Positions 55,676 to 64,000 of a DNA stretch of 64,000 nt are shown here, piece after piece (the first letter of the stretch is position 1; the number at the start of each line of letters is the position of its first letter). The position numbers were made by a program, and so were the translations under genes. The stretch lies in the NCBI RefSeq assembly GCF_030824335.1, contig NZ_JAVBXX010000003.1:172472-236471 (forward strand), in the 5' to 3' direction. The notes beneath the pieces are model-generated. The model did not search any database, had not been told where the DNA came from, and was given only the letters and a program-made list of their open reading frames with translations. This DNA comes from Azonexus sp. (GTDB lineage Bacteria > Pseudomonadota > Gammaproteobacteria > Burkholderiales > Rhodocyclaceae).

Positions 55676-56109
55676 CCGATCGAGTTTTCCAGCATTTCCA
55701 TCCGCTTCAGGTCGTTTTCCAGATCGACCATGTCCTGCCCCAGCGCATCGCGCGCTGAAACCATGCCGACTGGAACGCCATCATCGTCAACCACCGGAAC
55801 ATGCCGGAAGCCGCCTTCGGCCATCATCTGCAGCGCATGGGCCAACGGTTTGCCAGCACGAATCGTCAGCGGGTTGGCCACCATGACCTGAGACAGCGGC
55901 GTGCTATCCGGATCAAGAGATGGAGCAACCACCTTGTTCAGCACATCGCGCTCGGTAAAAATACCGGTAATCGCAGCCCCTTTGATAATCAGCAAAGCAC
56001 CGATTTTGTTCTCTGCCATCAAGCGGCAAGCAGCTCGCACGGTCATCTCCTGAGTTGCGGTAATCAGGGGCCGCGCAGCAATAATGTCGCGAATCATCCT
56101 TCTAGGCAT
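55669..56109 (-). CDS. Two-CBS-domain protein
   Basis: 146 aa, preceded by a GGAG ribosome site 8 nt before the ATG at 56109. Two tandem CBS domains (about 12-65 and 76-130) with 'GALLIIKGAAITGIFTERDV' and 'RHVPVVDDDGVPVGMVSARD' fill the protein. CBS pairs bind adenine nucleotides; stand-alone forms act as sensors of unknown partners. It is transcribed alone, convergent with the pseudouridine synthase gene. Confidence 0.92.
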   Translation of the reverse strand: MPRRMIRDIIAARPLITATQEMTVRAACRLMAENKIGALLIIKGAAITGIFTERDVLNKVVAPSLDPDSTPLSQVMVANPLTIRAGKPLAHALQMMAEGGFRHVPVVDDDGVPVGMVSARDALGQDMVDLENDLKRMEMLENSIGY

Positions 56110-56161
56110 GGTTTGTCTCCTTATAGGTTGTGTGTCCTGCAGGCATATATTGGGTTTTTAT

Positions 56162-56173
56162 GCGGTCGACCGC
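56162..56173. repeat. Dispersed palindrome GCGGTCGACCGC (copy 5)
   Basis: Perfect copy between the CBS gene and the phosphate-binding-like gene, enclosed by GGGTTTTT / AAAAACCC arms (56152-56194) that could form a larger hairpin. Confidence 0.85.
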
Positions 56174-56221
56174 AACAGGGACAGAAAAAAACCCCAGAGA
56201 GACAAATCAATACCCGAAAAA

Positions 56222-56653
56222 TCAGGGTTTCAGTTCGTAGACCACGCGTACCCGCGCATCGGCTCGCGACAGCTCGACAAAACCGATCCCCCCGGGCCGG
56301 GTCGCCACCCATTTCAGGACCTCATCGGTGGAGCTCAAGCGCGGCGGTGCCTGCATGCGTCCGGTAAAGACCTGACGCGACCAGTATGCATTGATTTCAG
56401 ACAAATCCTTGCCGACCAACTGTTTGTAAAACTGCACACGCTGCGGATGCATATCTTCCAGATCAACCGGTAGGGCTTCCAGGCCATTGAAAAACTGGCG
56501 GTTTCGGCCAAAGAAAATATTGATTACATCGCTACGCGTCATCGCGGCGACACCGCTGCGGGCGTTGACCACCACAACCAGATCGGCCAGCGCCGGTCCG
56601 GCGATAAGGCCGCCCAGGCAAAACAGGAGAAGTCGCAGAAATCGGCGGCTCAT
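56222..56653 (-). CDS. Periplasmic phosphate-binding-protein-like (PstS-like) single-domain protein
   Basis: 143 aa with a signal peptide (MSRRFLRLLLFCLGGLIAGP then ALA). The mature part starts 'DLVVVVNARSGVAAMTRSDV' and has 'INIFFGRNRQFFNGL' and 'TRPGGIGFV', as in the short PstS-like periplasmic binding proteins. It lacks the second lobe of a full phosphate-binding protein. It lies 4 nt after the porin gene, so the two are translated together. The ligand is unknown. Confidence 0.82.
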   Translation of the reverse strand: MSRRFLRLLLFCLGGLIAGPALADLVVVVNARSGVAAMTRSDVINIFFGRNRQFFNGLEALPVDLEDMHPQRVQFYKQLVGKDLSEINAYWSRQVFTGRMQAPPRLSSTDEVLKWVATRPGGIGFVELSRADARVRVVYELKP

Positions 56654-56657
56654 GGCA

Positions 56658-57896
56658 TCAGAAAACGAAATCCATGCTCAGAGAAAACACATCCATCCGG
56701 CCATCCCAGTTCGGACGATCATCCCGCCGATATGGGAACAACGAGGAAGAACTTCCCTGCACCCTGTCCCACTGTGCCTTCAGCGCCACATTGCGGGCCA
56801 CATCCCAGCGCATACCGAGGAAGCGCGTGTTTTGTTCCGAATGGGCATCCTGCATGACATAAGCCGTCACCGCATCGGCCAGCGGGTCACCCGTCACCGG
56901 TTTTTCCCGCGCTTTCGAGCGCACCCAGGAATAACCGACGTAGGGCGTTACTTGCCCCGTGCGATAGCCGATCAGTGCATACCCACCGTCAGAATCTTCC
57001 AGTGTCCTGGTGCCCTGCCGAATATGATTGAGCATCAGTTGCGCCTGCCAAGGACCTCGGTCATAGACCACACCCAGCGAGTAATAATGCGTTCTGGTGC
57101 CTTTTGCGGCGAGGAAGCGCTGCTGATCGGCGGTCAAATCATAGTTGCTTTCCTGCTTGAGCACGCGGGCAATCGGCAGATCGCGCTTGAAGCGGATATT
57201 GGCGTAACTTGCCCGCAGTTGCCAGGCACCCGCTTGATACTCAAGGTATCCGCCCTGCATCGGCGAGGCTTTGATTTCCCACTGCTCATCGGCTAGCGGT
57301 ATCTTGCCGCGCGACAATCCGTAAAAAACCTTGCCACGAACGATGCCCTCGCCGGCCGGAACACTCAATGCGACATCTGCGCCATGAATGCTGTAGAAAG
57401 GCAGATACCAGAAAAAATCGCCAGGCGGGCGAACGGTCAGGAAGGAATATCCCACCCAACGCGAATCGGCCTGCATGAAAAACTCGGTCCCCAGACGCCC
57501 GGCACGCAAACTGAGATTGGGCGCCGGTTCATATTTGACGAAGGCCCAAGCCATTTCCGGCTTGAAGCTGCGGTCATAGCGGTAGCGACTGATCCCTTGC
57601 GCCACGACCTGCCATTTCGGTGCGATCCGCCAATTGGCCTGCAGGCCGATAACACTGTCCGTCTTGGCGGTCCATTCGTTCGTGGCGCCCCTCGCCTGCG
57701 AAAGATCGCGGACGAATTCCACATCATCCGTATCGCTGCGCACCGCCCCCAGCGTCCCGAATCCCTGCACGGAGAATGACGGATCGGCATCGGCCAACGC
57801 CTGCGCAGAAAAAAACAGGCCGACCAACAAAGCAGGAAAAAGACATCCGAGCCATCCGGCTAAGGAATGTCTGGCACAACGGGGAGTAGAAGGCAT
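56658..57896 (-). CDS. Outer-membrane porin-like protein
   Basis: 412 aa from the ATG at 57896 (MPSTPRCARH), chosen because a signal peptide (LVGLFFSAQALA) begins shortly after; longer in-frame starts exist. The mature protein is Tyr/Trp-rich with alternating strands and ends in an aromatic residue ('SLSMDFVF'), as for outer-membrane barrels. I cannot name the family more exactly. The downstream PstS-like gene starts 4 nt later. This pair, porin plus short binding protein, is a recurring arrangement in related bacteria as far as I recall. Confidence 0.78.
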   Translation of the reverse strand: MPSTPRCARHSLAGWLGCLFPALLVGLFFSAQALADADPSFSVQGFGTLGAVRSDTDDVEFVRDLSQARGATNEWTAKTDSVIGLQANWRIAPKWQVVAQGISRYRYDRSFKPEMAWAFVKYEPAPNLSLRAGRLGTEFFMQADSRWVGYSFLTVRPPGDFFWYLPFYSIHGADVALSVPAGEGIVRGKVFYGLSRGKIPLADEQWEIKASPMQGGYLEYQAGAWQLRASYANIRFKRDLPIARVLKQESNYDLTADQQRFLAAKGTRTHYYSLGVVYDRGPWQAQLMLNHIRQGTRTLEDSDGGYALIGYRTGQVTPYVGYSWVRSKAREKPVTGDPLADAVTAYVMQDAHSEQNTRFLGMRWDVARNVALKAQWDRVQGSSSSLFPYRRDDRPNWDGRMDVFSLSMDFVF

Positions 57897-57916
57897 GCCT
57901 GGCGTTGAATCAAGAA

Positions 57917-57935
57917 CCCCGACGCTGCGTCGGGG
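57917..57935 (-). terminator. Hairpin downstream of the nitronate-monooxygenase-like gene
   Basis: CCCCGACG pairs perfectly with CGTCGGGG around a 3-nt loop. It lies 62 nt after the preceding minus-strand stop and 21 nt before the porin start. The T-run is weak on the minus strand. Confidence 0.5.
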
Positions 57936-57996
57936 TGTTTGCATTTCAAAAAGCCGCTCCTGCGGCCTGTCGACCGCAAGATGGCAGGAGTGAACC

Positions 57997-59253
57997 TCAG
58001 CCCTGAAGGATCTCCGGCAAGGCAATTTTTTGCTCCGTACTGAACTGATAATCCTTGAAGATATGTTCCGCACTGAGCATCTGGTAGCTACCGTCACCCA
58101 GTTTGTTGGTCGTATCCTTGAGACGATAAGTCAGTTGGCCGCAAGTCCAGATTTCAAAGTTGCGCATGTGCGTGCACAGACAGGTCTTGTCCATCACCTT
58201 GACCTTGCGCGCTTCCGGGTGCAGGGCCACTTCACGGTTGTACGACGAGATGTAGGCGCACTTGCCGTTGGCGTCGAGCAGGTAACCATACGCCTCGCAA
58301 TTCGGACGGATACCGTCGCCAATACCGGGGCTGGACTTGATCATGCGCATCGGGTAGCCGGTGGGCGAAATCTGGTTGACCTCGATATCGTCTTCGCTGG
58401 CCTTGAAGTATTCCTGCTTGGCTTCGTCCGGCAGACCGCATTCGCTGGCCACGGTAAAGCGCGTTGCCACTTGTACGGCAGCAGCACCGGCTTCGAGAAA
58501 TTGTGCCGCGTCTGTGCCGGTGAAGATGCCACCGGCCGGGATGACCGGAATATCGAGCTGCTCGGTTTTCAGGAACTGCATCACTTCGGCCACGATGGTG
58601 GCCAGATCGTACTGCGCCCAATCCATGCCGAAACCCAGGTGGCCACCAGCCAGCGGACCTTCGACAACGATGAAATCAGGCAGACGGTTGGTCCGCGCAC
58701 TTTTCTTCAGGAACAACTGCAGCGCACGAACAGAGGAAACGATGATGCCCAGTTTGGCATCGCGGAAACGCGGGTGATCCTCGATCAAGCCGAAGGAACC
58801 GAGGTGCAGGCCGGCGGCCAGCGTAATGCCATCAATCCCGGCATCCAGCGCAGCCGACATGCGAACCTTGAGGGTTTCGCGCGGCGCGTTCATCGTCAGC
58901 TTTTCCATGCAGTTGATGAACACCATGCCGCTACCCTGCTTGCGCGCCATCGTTGCTTCGACGTGCAGCCGGGTGGCCTCTTCGAGGCGGCCAAGATTGA
59001 ACTTGACTGACGATTTGTCCTCGTTGAGAACGTTGTACTTGTACAGCGCAAGCTTTTCCTTGACGTGCTTGGTCTCGTAACGGCGGTCGGAAACGGTATT
59101 GATCATCGCATCCGAAATATGCCCGACCCCCCCGAGCCGTGCGGCCTCCAATGCCAGATCGGCTGTCGAAATATCGACGCCCATGCCACCAATCATGATC
59201 GGAACCAGCTCATGCTTGCCCAGACGCAAGCGAAAATCATCCACGCGCTTCAT
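57997..59253 (-). CDS. NAD(P)H-dependent flavin oxidoreductase / nitronate-monooxygenase-like
   Basis: 418 aa from the second of two adjacent ATGs (59253), which leaves AGGATA about 5 nt upstream. FMN-dependent TIM barrel of the 2-nitropropane-dioxygenase family: 'VPIMIGGMGVDISTADLALE' at the N terminus, 'VVEGPLAGGHLGFG' and 'IPVIPAGGIFTGTDAAQFLE' with 'GAAAVQVATRF' in the phosphate-binding part. The C-terminal ~100 residues contain several Cys ('PNCEAYGY', 'KTCLCTH', 'WTCGQL') not usual in the core family. The substrate is unknown. Confidence 0.87.
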   Translation of the reverse strand: MKRVDDFRLRLGKHELVPIMIGGMGVDISTADLALEAARLGGVGHISDAMINTVSDRRYETKHVKEKLALYKYNVLNEDKSSVKFNLGRLEEATRLHVEATMARKQGSGMVFINCMEKLTMNAPRETLKVRMSAALDAGIDGITLAAGLHLGSFGLIEDHPRFRDAKLGIIVSSVRALQLFLKKSARTNRLPDFIVVEGPLAGGHLGFGMDWAQYDLATIVAEVMQFLKTEQLDIPVIPAGGIFTGTDAAQFLEAGAAAVQVATRFTVASECGLPDEAKQEYFKASEDDIEVNQISPTGYPMRMIKSSPGIGDGIRPNCEAYGYLLDANGKCAYISSYNREVALHPEARKVKVMDKTCLCTHMRNFEIWTCGQLTYRLKDTTNKLGDGSYQMLSAEHIFKDYQFSTEQKIALPEILQG

Positions 59254-59423
59254 CATTATCCTTAGGAAATCAGCCGGACCACAGTCTCACTCCTTGTCCA
59301 GCCAAGCCTGCGATTTTACGCCAATGTCCCCCCTCCTGCGCGCCAGCATGGGATAAATCAAATGCCGGTGCCTTCAGGCTTGGTAAAGTTGCGACGTTTC
59401 CATCCCCCGAATACGAGAAAAAC

Positions 59424-60581
59424 ATGTCCCTTGCACGCCATCCACTGTGGCTGGTCGGCTTCCGTCCATTTTTTCTGCTCGCCTGCCTGGCCGGCGCACT
59501 GTTGCCACTGATCTGGGCGCTGATTTTTTCCGGCGTGGGGTTGTTGACCGCAAGTCCGGTCGATGCACTGCGCTGGCACGCCCACGAAATGTTCTTCGGT
59601 TTCGGCTGGGCGGTACTCGGCGGCTTCCTGCTGACCTCGACCAAGAACTGGGTGAACATCCGCGGCCACCACGGCGACGCGCTCGCCTTTCTCGCCGCTG
59701 CCTGGCTGTTCGAACGCCTCGGCATGGCCTTTGGCGGCAGTTGGCCGACGGCGCTGTTCCTGCTGTCGAACAACCTCTTCCTCGGCAGCATTATCACCAT
59801 GCTGCTATGGACGCTGATCCGCTACCGCGCACAGGACAGCTACCGCGACAATGTCTTCTTCATCGTGCTGCTGCCGGCCTTCATCGTTGCCAAGCAATTG
59901 ATGCTACACGGTGACTTCGCCGCTGGCAGCGACATGGTGCTGGCGCTCTTCCGCCTCGCCTTTCTGGTCATGCTCGAACGCACGCTGACGCCGTTCATGA
60001 AGGGCGCCTTCCAGGTGGAAATCCTGCGACAGCCGCGGCTGGACATGCCGATCAAGCTACTCGGCCTGGTCCTGGTCGCCGGCTTCCTGCTGCCGGCCGA
60101 ACTGACCGGCGCTTTGTCGCTGGCACTGGCGCTACTGCTGCTGGTCCGCTTCGTTTTCTGGAAACCGCAACTGGCGTTCCGCCGCATCGACATCGGCATC
60201 ATGTACGTCGGCTACCTGGCCATCGTCGGCCAGTTGCTGACCGTGGCGCTGGTGCAGGTGGCCGATCCCGGCTGGGTCGGCTCAGTACCGATCCACTTGT
60301 TCACCTTCGGCGCGATGGGCTGCATCATCCCGGCGATGATCGTGCGCATCGCCAACGGCCACACCGGCAGAAAAGTCGTGTTTTCGCCGGTCGACCGCGG
60401 AATCCTGTACATCATGCTGGCCGCGCTGGTGATCCGCATCGTCATCCCGCAATTCGCGCCCGGCCTGTACCTGGCCTGCATCCACGCCGCTGCAACTTGC
60501 TGGCTGCTGGCCTTCGGCCTGCTCGGCTGGCGCTACATCCCGATTCTGCTGAAACCGCGCATCGACGGCCGCGAACATTAA
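59424..60581 (+). CDS. NnrS-family membrane protein
   Basis: 385 aa, about 12 membrane helices. Typical NnrS marks are 'PLWLVGFRPFFLLACLAGAL' at the start, 'WHAHEMFFGFGWAVLGGFLL' with conserved His, and 'HLFTFGAMGCIIPAMIVRIA'. NnrS proteins bind haem and copper, and in denitrifiers their genes respond to nitric oxide; they help tolerate NO. No nitrite or NO reductase is in the window. It stands alone, divergent from the flavin oxidoreductase gene, with 170 nt between them. Confidence 0.92.
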   Translation: MSLARHPLWLVGFRPFFLLACLAGALLPLIWALIFSGVGLLTASPVDALRWHAHEMFFGFGWAVLGGFLLTSTKNWVNIRGHHGDALAFLAAAWLFERLGMAFGGSWPTALFLLSNNLFLGSIITMLLWTLIRYRAQDSYRDNVFFIVLLPAFIVAKQLMLHGDFAAGSDMVLALFRLAFLVMLERTLTPFMKGAFQVEILRQPRLDMPIKLLGLVLVAGFLLPAELTGALSLALALLLLVRFVFWKPQLAFRRIDIGIMYVGYLAIVGQLLTVALVQVADPGWVGSVPIHLFTFGAMGCIIPAMIVRIANGHTGRKVVFSPVDRGILYIMLAALVIRIVIPQFAPGLYLACIHAAATCWLLAFGLLGWRYIPILLKPRIDGREH

Positions 60582-60589
60582 ACCGGCAA

Positions 60590-61903
60590 TCAGACCGACG
60601 CATCCGAGGCCGCCCAAAGCATCGCCTCGCTATAGTGATGCCACACCTCGGCGGGTTCAAGACCGAGGTGTTCGCACAACAACAGTCCCTGCTTGAGCTT
60701 GCCAGCCTCAATGGCCAAAGCCAGCTTCAAATAGTCGCCATAAGGTGATGCTCTGCTCAGCAAAGCCGATACCACTTTCTTGGGCAAGTTCATCCGCGAA
60801 ATCGCTGTTTCCACAGGCATCCTGAGCAAACTATCCAGCAAGGAAAACAAACCGACCAAAAACAATTCACCCGCCATTTGCGGATCCGAGCGGGGAGCCA
60901 GGCTCTCCAGAAATGAGGCGCGGCTCAAGGCAAGCACCATCAGCGTCTCATCGCGCCGGCTTTGTTGATCGAGCCGGAACATCGCCAGCGCCAGCCAGCG
61001 ATAAACCACATCCCGCCCAAGCACCAGAATGACGTCATCCAGCGTTGCCACCTGCCGGGACAAGCCGGACATCGGCGAATTGGCCATGGCGATCAATTTC
61101 AGAACCACACCGGGATCGCGTTTGGCCACTGCCGCAATTTCATGATTGGGCGCATCCCGACGCAACAAGTTGAGCATTTCCACGACCACCAGCCGACTTT
61201 CGGAAATCTGGCCTGTCTGCTCCGTCTCATCCGGCGTCGTGGTGAATGGGCCGGCACACAAGGCAACGCCCAATGACTGCAGAAAACGCGATTCGCTCCA
61301 GGTGCCAACCCCATCGACGGCCAGCATGGCTTGTGGACTAGCCTGGCGAATGTTCCGGATCAACAACTCAAAGCTGGAAAGTTGCGCCCCTGCAATATCG
61401 AGAAAAATCAGGCCAGAAAACGTCCGCGGCTCGGCCAGGCGGCTATGGAAAGTCTGGTTGATTGCCAGTTGGCCGCCCGCTGCACAAATCTCGGCGGCAA
61501 ACTCCAGCCCCGCTGCAGCATTGAACTCGGCCGAACCGGATGCTTCGGCCAGCAGGAAAAATGTATTGCCGGAAATGAAAGAACGGAAATCAGCAGCCCG
61601 CCATTGCTCAGGCGTCAGCGGGATCAATACTTTGCAACGGGCGCTCAGGCGCCCCACATTTTCCTTGCTCAGGGCATCCAGCAACACGCTGCCGGCGACC
61701 GTTTCCTCACCACCCAACGCCACCGGGCGCAAGTAATAGCCCGCAATGCGCTCAGACCCGTCAAGCATTTCCTTCCAGGAGAGCGCGACGCTACGCGGCG
61801 GTGTTTCAAGCACGGCTGCAAGCGGCGGCGCTTGCTCCAGCACCGGTGAAGGTAGCGACGCCTCCTTCTGAAACACACCAAAAATACGCTGTAAAAATCC
61901 CAT
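60590..61903 (-). CDS. Degenerate-EAL plus HDOD signalling protein
   Basis: 437 aa from the ATG at 61903, with GAGG 7 nt upstream. The N-terminal part (about 45-235) has the barrel outline of an EAL domain ('GYYLRPVAL', 'GLIFLDIAGAQL') but no EAL or catalytic acidic residues, so it is probably not a phosphodiesterase. The C-terminal HDOD domain ('IAAVAKRDPGVVLKLIAMAN', 'LSRQVATLDDVILVLGRDVV') is intact. This EAL-HDOD arrangement is known as the YuxH type. Such proteins scaffold signalling complexes. Confidence 0.85.
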   Translation of the reverse strand: MGFLQRIFGVFQKEASLPSPVLEQAPPLAAVLETPPRSVALSWKEMLDGSERIAGYYLRPVALGGEETVAGSVLLDALSKENVGRLSARCKVLIPLTPEQWRAADFRSFISGNTFFLLAEASGSAEFNAAAGLEFAAEICAAGGQLAINQTFHSRLAEPRTFSGLIFLDIAGAQLSSFELLIRNIRQASPQAMLAVDGVGTWSESRFLQSLGVALCAGPFTTTPDETEQTGQISESRLVVVEMLNLLRRDAPNHEIAAVAKRDPGVVLKLIAMANSPMSGLSRQVATLDDVILVLGRDVVYRWLALAMFRLDQQSRRDETLMVLALSRASFLESLAPRSDPQMAGELFLVGLFSLLDSLLRMPVETAISRMNLPKKVVSALLSRASPYGDYLKLALAIEAGKLKQGLLLCEHLGLEPAEVWHHYSEAMLWAASDASV

Positions 61904-62038
61904 GAAATGCCTCGCCACCGGTATTTTCCTTGAATGACTCATGACAATACCTTGATTGGCAGCCGCTGAAAACTTGCTCAACGTATTTCATCGGACAAGC
62001 ACCTGCCGGCATAGCGACCTATCCGCCTGGCTCCGGTT

Positions 62039-62650
62039 TCACGCCTGCATCACCTCGTGATATGTCGGCATGTTGTATCTCGTTGACGGGGCAACCATGT
62101 CGGACTTGCCAACCAAAGTGCGATACGAATCCGGCAGACTGTTGTCGAACGCCTGAAGGCTTGACAACAACTGCTCGTCAGACAGTCCTTTGGCTTTTCC
62201 TTCCTGGAAAATCCCGACTCTCTGTCTGGTTACGTCCATCAGCATCTTTTGGTATTTATCGGCAACGGACCCGCTGAGTATTTCGCCGGTCGATTTGACG
62301 ACAAAAGGATAGGATCGCCCGTCAATATCCAGGCCATCAGGACGGTAGACGTTGTATTCCAGGCGCGAGACATCCTTTGGCAATCCCATGGCTGCCCCAT
62401 CGCCAAATGAAAAATAATCCAGTGCGGCCATCGGCATGCCGCCATTCACAGCATCATTGCCTTTTTGTACCGGGTTATTCAAAACAGTTGTGCCTGATGC
62501 AGGCGCGGATGTTTTTTCTTCGCCGGTTTTCTGCGCGTGGCTCAATTTCTCGGCAAATGACGACGCAGCCGGATTGGCCGAAGTCTTGATGCGTGAATTC
62601 ATCAATTCACTGAAAAATTTCGATCCATTGCTGTTGATGCTCAAGGTCAT
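62039..62650 (-). CDS. Protein of unknown function, 203 aa
   Basis: ATG at 62650 with GGAGAG 7 nt upstream. No signal peptide or membrane helix. The N-terminal half is Ser/Ala/Thr-rich and probably disordered. The C-terminal half is better ordered, with 'LEYNVYRPDGLDIDGRSYPF' and 'YQKMLMDVTRQRVGIFQEGK' followed by a helix rich in Leu/Ser. I do not recognise a family. An N-terminal disordered part before a small domain can indicate a type III or flagellar substrate, but nothing nearby supports that. Confidence 0.65.
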   Translation of the reverse strand: MTLSINSNGSKFFSELMNSRIKTSANPAASSFAEKLSHAQKTGEEKTSAPASGTTVLNNPVQKGNDAVNGGMPMAALDYFSFGDGAAMGLPKDVSRLEYNVYRPDGLDIDGRSYPFVVKSTGEILSGSVADKYQKMLMDVTRQRVGIFQEGKAKGLSDEQLLSSLQAFDNSLPDSYRTLVGKSDMVAPSTRYNMPTYHEVMQA

Positions 62651-62821
62651 GCTTACTCTCCCGACAAGGTTGGATTCCGGCTGCTTGCAGCAAATCACAG
62701 CAAGTTACAGGCCACATCGCTCCGGTATCTGCCAAGTCCGCAACACACCAGCATCAGCGATATTTTCGACAGATTCAGTTATCGCAACTGGCATTTTTTG
62801 CCGGTGGGGCAAATCCCTGCC

Positions 62822-64000
62822 TCACCCCTCCGCCTGCTCCAGCGCCCGGAACATCGAGCAGCGGCGGAATACCTCCTCCGTCGGCGCCGTCTGTTTCTGG
62901 CTGCAGTACTTGGCGACCAGCTTGGCCAGGCCCTTGATGTCGCGTCCTGACGCCTGCGGGAAGATGTCCGGCAGGCGGTCGAGCAAATCGGCCTCGATGG
63001 TCAGCCCGAACTGGTCGGCCATGACGCCCCAGATCTTTCTGCGGTCGACGCGCTCCGGCGGGTAAAAACGGATCAGCGCGATGCAGCGCGAGACGATGGC
63101 TTCGTCGATGTCATCCACCCGGTTGGTCGTCAGGAACAGCAGGCCGTTGAAATACTCCAGCACGCGCAAAAACACGCCGACGACGGCATTCATCGTGATG
63201 TTGTCGTCGCGCCGCTTGATATACACGTCGGCCTCGTCGATCAGCATCACCGCGCCCCAGCGCTGGGCGCGGGTCAGCACTTCCTTCAGCGATTTTTCCA
63301 TTTCCGCGACGTTCAGACCGAGCTGGCCGGAGTGCACGCGGTACAGCGGGCGGCGGATGATTTCCGAGTAAACCTCGGCGGTCAGCGTCTTGCCGACGCC
63401 CGGTGGCCCGGCGCAGAGCACCGTCGTACCGCCCGATTTGCCGGCGACGATGTCGTCCATCAGTACGTCCATCTCGGCGGTCAGGATGTCGATCAGGTCG
63501 GTCTGCTCGGGCGGCAGCACCAGCTTGTCCTTGAGTTCCGGCTGGTAGGCGTAGGACGCGATGTCGTCCACATGCACCCAGACGTAGTGATGCAGGTCGA
63601 GGTGGAACATCAGGATGTAGAAATGCACCGGCAGTTCGGTGAACAGCCCCTTGGCGATGCCGTCGCGGGTTTCCTCGACTTCGCTTTCCTCCTTGCCGGA
63701 CAAGCGCGCGTTGCGCTGCACGCGGCGCACGAACTTTGCCAGGATGTCGCCGCTGGCATCGAGCGCCAGCACGCGCTCGCCGAGAATGCTTTCATCGTTG
63801 ACCAGGCGCGCCGGGCTGCCGGTCGACGACAGGATGATCTGGTCCTTGCGCGAATAGTCGGTGTCGCGGTGCGTCGCCGTCGGGTTCTCGGCGAACCAGC
63901 CGGTGCCGCTGCCGGAGAACTGCGCGCCGTACTGCGCCCGCCAGTCGAAATAGCGCGCCGCCGCTTCGTCGTAACTCGCCAGCAGCGCTGGCGTTTCCTT
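62822..64000 (-). CDS. AAA+ ATPase (5' end outside window)
   Basis: The reading frame is open from the right edge, giving 392 codons to the stop. The visible part has Walker A 'GPPGVGKTLTAE', Walker B 'AVMLIDEADVYI', sensor 1 'LFLTTNR' and the arginine-finger region 'DEAIVSRCIALIRF'. This is the ATPase group of the FtsH/Bcs1/spastin-like kind. An N-terminal region with 'LHHYVWVHVDDIASYAYQPE' precedes it and is not a domain I can name. The function is unknown. The start codon lies beyond 64000. Confidence 0.82.
   Translation of the reverse strand, partial: KETPALLASYDEAAARYFDWRAQYGAQFSGSGTGWFAENPTATHRDTDYSRKDQIILSSTGSPARLVNDESILGERVLALDASGDILAKFVRRVQRNARLSGKEESEVEETRDGIAKGLFTELPVHFYILMFHLDLHHYVWVHVDDIASYAYQPELKDKLVLPPEQTDLIDILTAEMDVLMDDIVAGKSGGTTVLCAGPPGVGKTLTAEVYSEIIRRPLYRVHSGQLGLNVAEMEKSLKEVLTRAQRWGAVMLIDEADVYIKRRDDNITMNAVVGVFLRVLEYFNGLLFLTTNRVDDIDEAIVSRCIALIRFYPPERVDRRKIWGVMADQFGLTIEADLLDRLPDIFPQASGRDIKGLAKLVAKYCSQKQTAPTEEVFRRCSMFRALEQAEG

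Noticed and set aside
59330..59375. FNR/NNR-type box upstream of nnrS
   Set aside because: Only a half-site (TTGAT on the minus strand) is present; the second half does not match.

Overview
The window looks like the chromosome of a GC-rich, respiring betaproteobacterium, most likely a Rhodocyclaceae member close to Dechloromonas/Azonexus. This is an inference from gene content and order: a betaproteobacterial sdhCDAB-sdhE-gltA-odhAB-lpd-zapE block, a TorF-type porin behind kdpFABC, an NnrS protein, several c-di-GMP proteins, and a MetY sulfhydrylase. I saw no rRNA, tRNA, IS element, prophage or CRISPR array.

Layout. 1-5.3 kb (minus): high-affinity K+ ATPase operon with an extra 30-codon gene, then kdpF, kdpA, kdpB, kdpC and a porin cut by the window edge. 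5.6-9.3 kb: TauE-like exporter, a secreted protein with three Cys-pair repeats, NudC and an MFS transporter. 9.4-10.9 kb: a RiPP-type precursor (nitrile-hydratase-like leader, GG site, Cys-free Lys-ending core) divergent from a two-domain GNAT acyltransferase. 11-26 kb: PAS-GGDEF, an RpfE-like protein, recJ, DUF805, a cold-shock/excalibur fusion, PAS-GGDEF-EAL, prfB with its programmed +1 frameshift, a hybrid histidine kinase, a nucleoside-recognition membrane protein and lysS. 26.4-28.3 kb: mnmC. 28.4-34.1 kb: a cobalamin riboswitch followed by a His-rich exported protein, an ExbB/TolQ-like channel, a DUF2149 protein and a secreted, membrane-anchored CobN-like giant. 34.2-37.2 kb: HD-GYP protein plus sensor kinase. 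37.3-41 kb: metY, cupin, secretin-like protein, zapE. 41-53.8 kb: TCA-cycle block on the minus strand, then a GntR regulator divergent from mdh with a 16-bp operator-like palindrome between them. 53.9-62.7 kb: CitE-like lyase, TruC-like pseudouridine synthase, CBS protein, a periplasmic-binding-like protein with a porin, a nitronate monooxygenase-like protein, NnrS, an HDOD protein and an unknown protein. 62.8-64 kb: AAA+ ATPase open at the right edge.

Three things stand out. (1) The NHLP-type precursor beside a GNAT enzyme resembles the minimal logic of fatty-acylated RiPPs. (2) The riboswitch-controlled CobN-like protein has a signal peptide, a C-terminal anchor and its own proton-channel pair, and no cobS/cobT lies in the window. 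This suggests periplasmic or membrane chelation/dechelation of a corrinoid, haem or metal rather than cytoplasmic B12 synthesis. (3) A palindromic word, GCGGTCGACCGC, recurs far more than chance, often as half-sites and at the tip of terminator hairpins.
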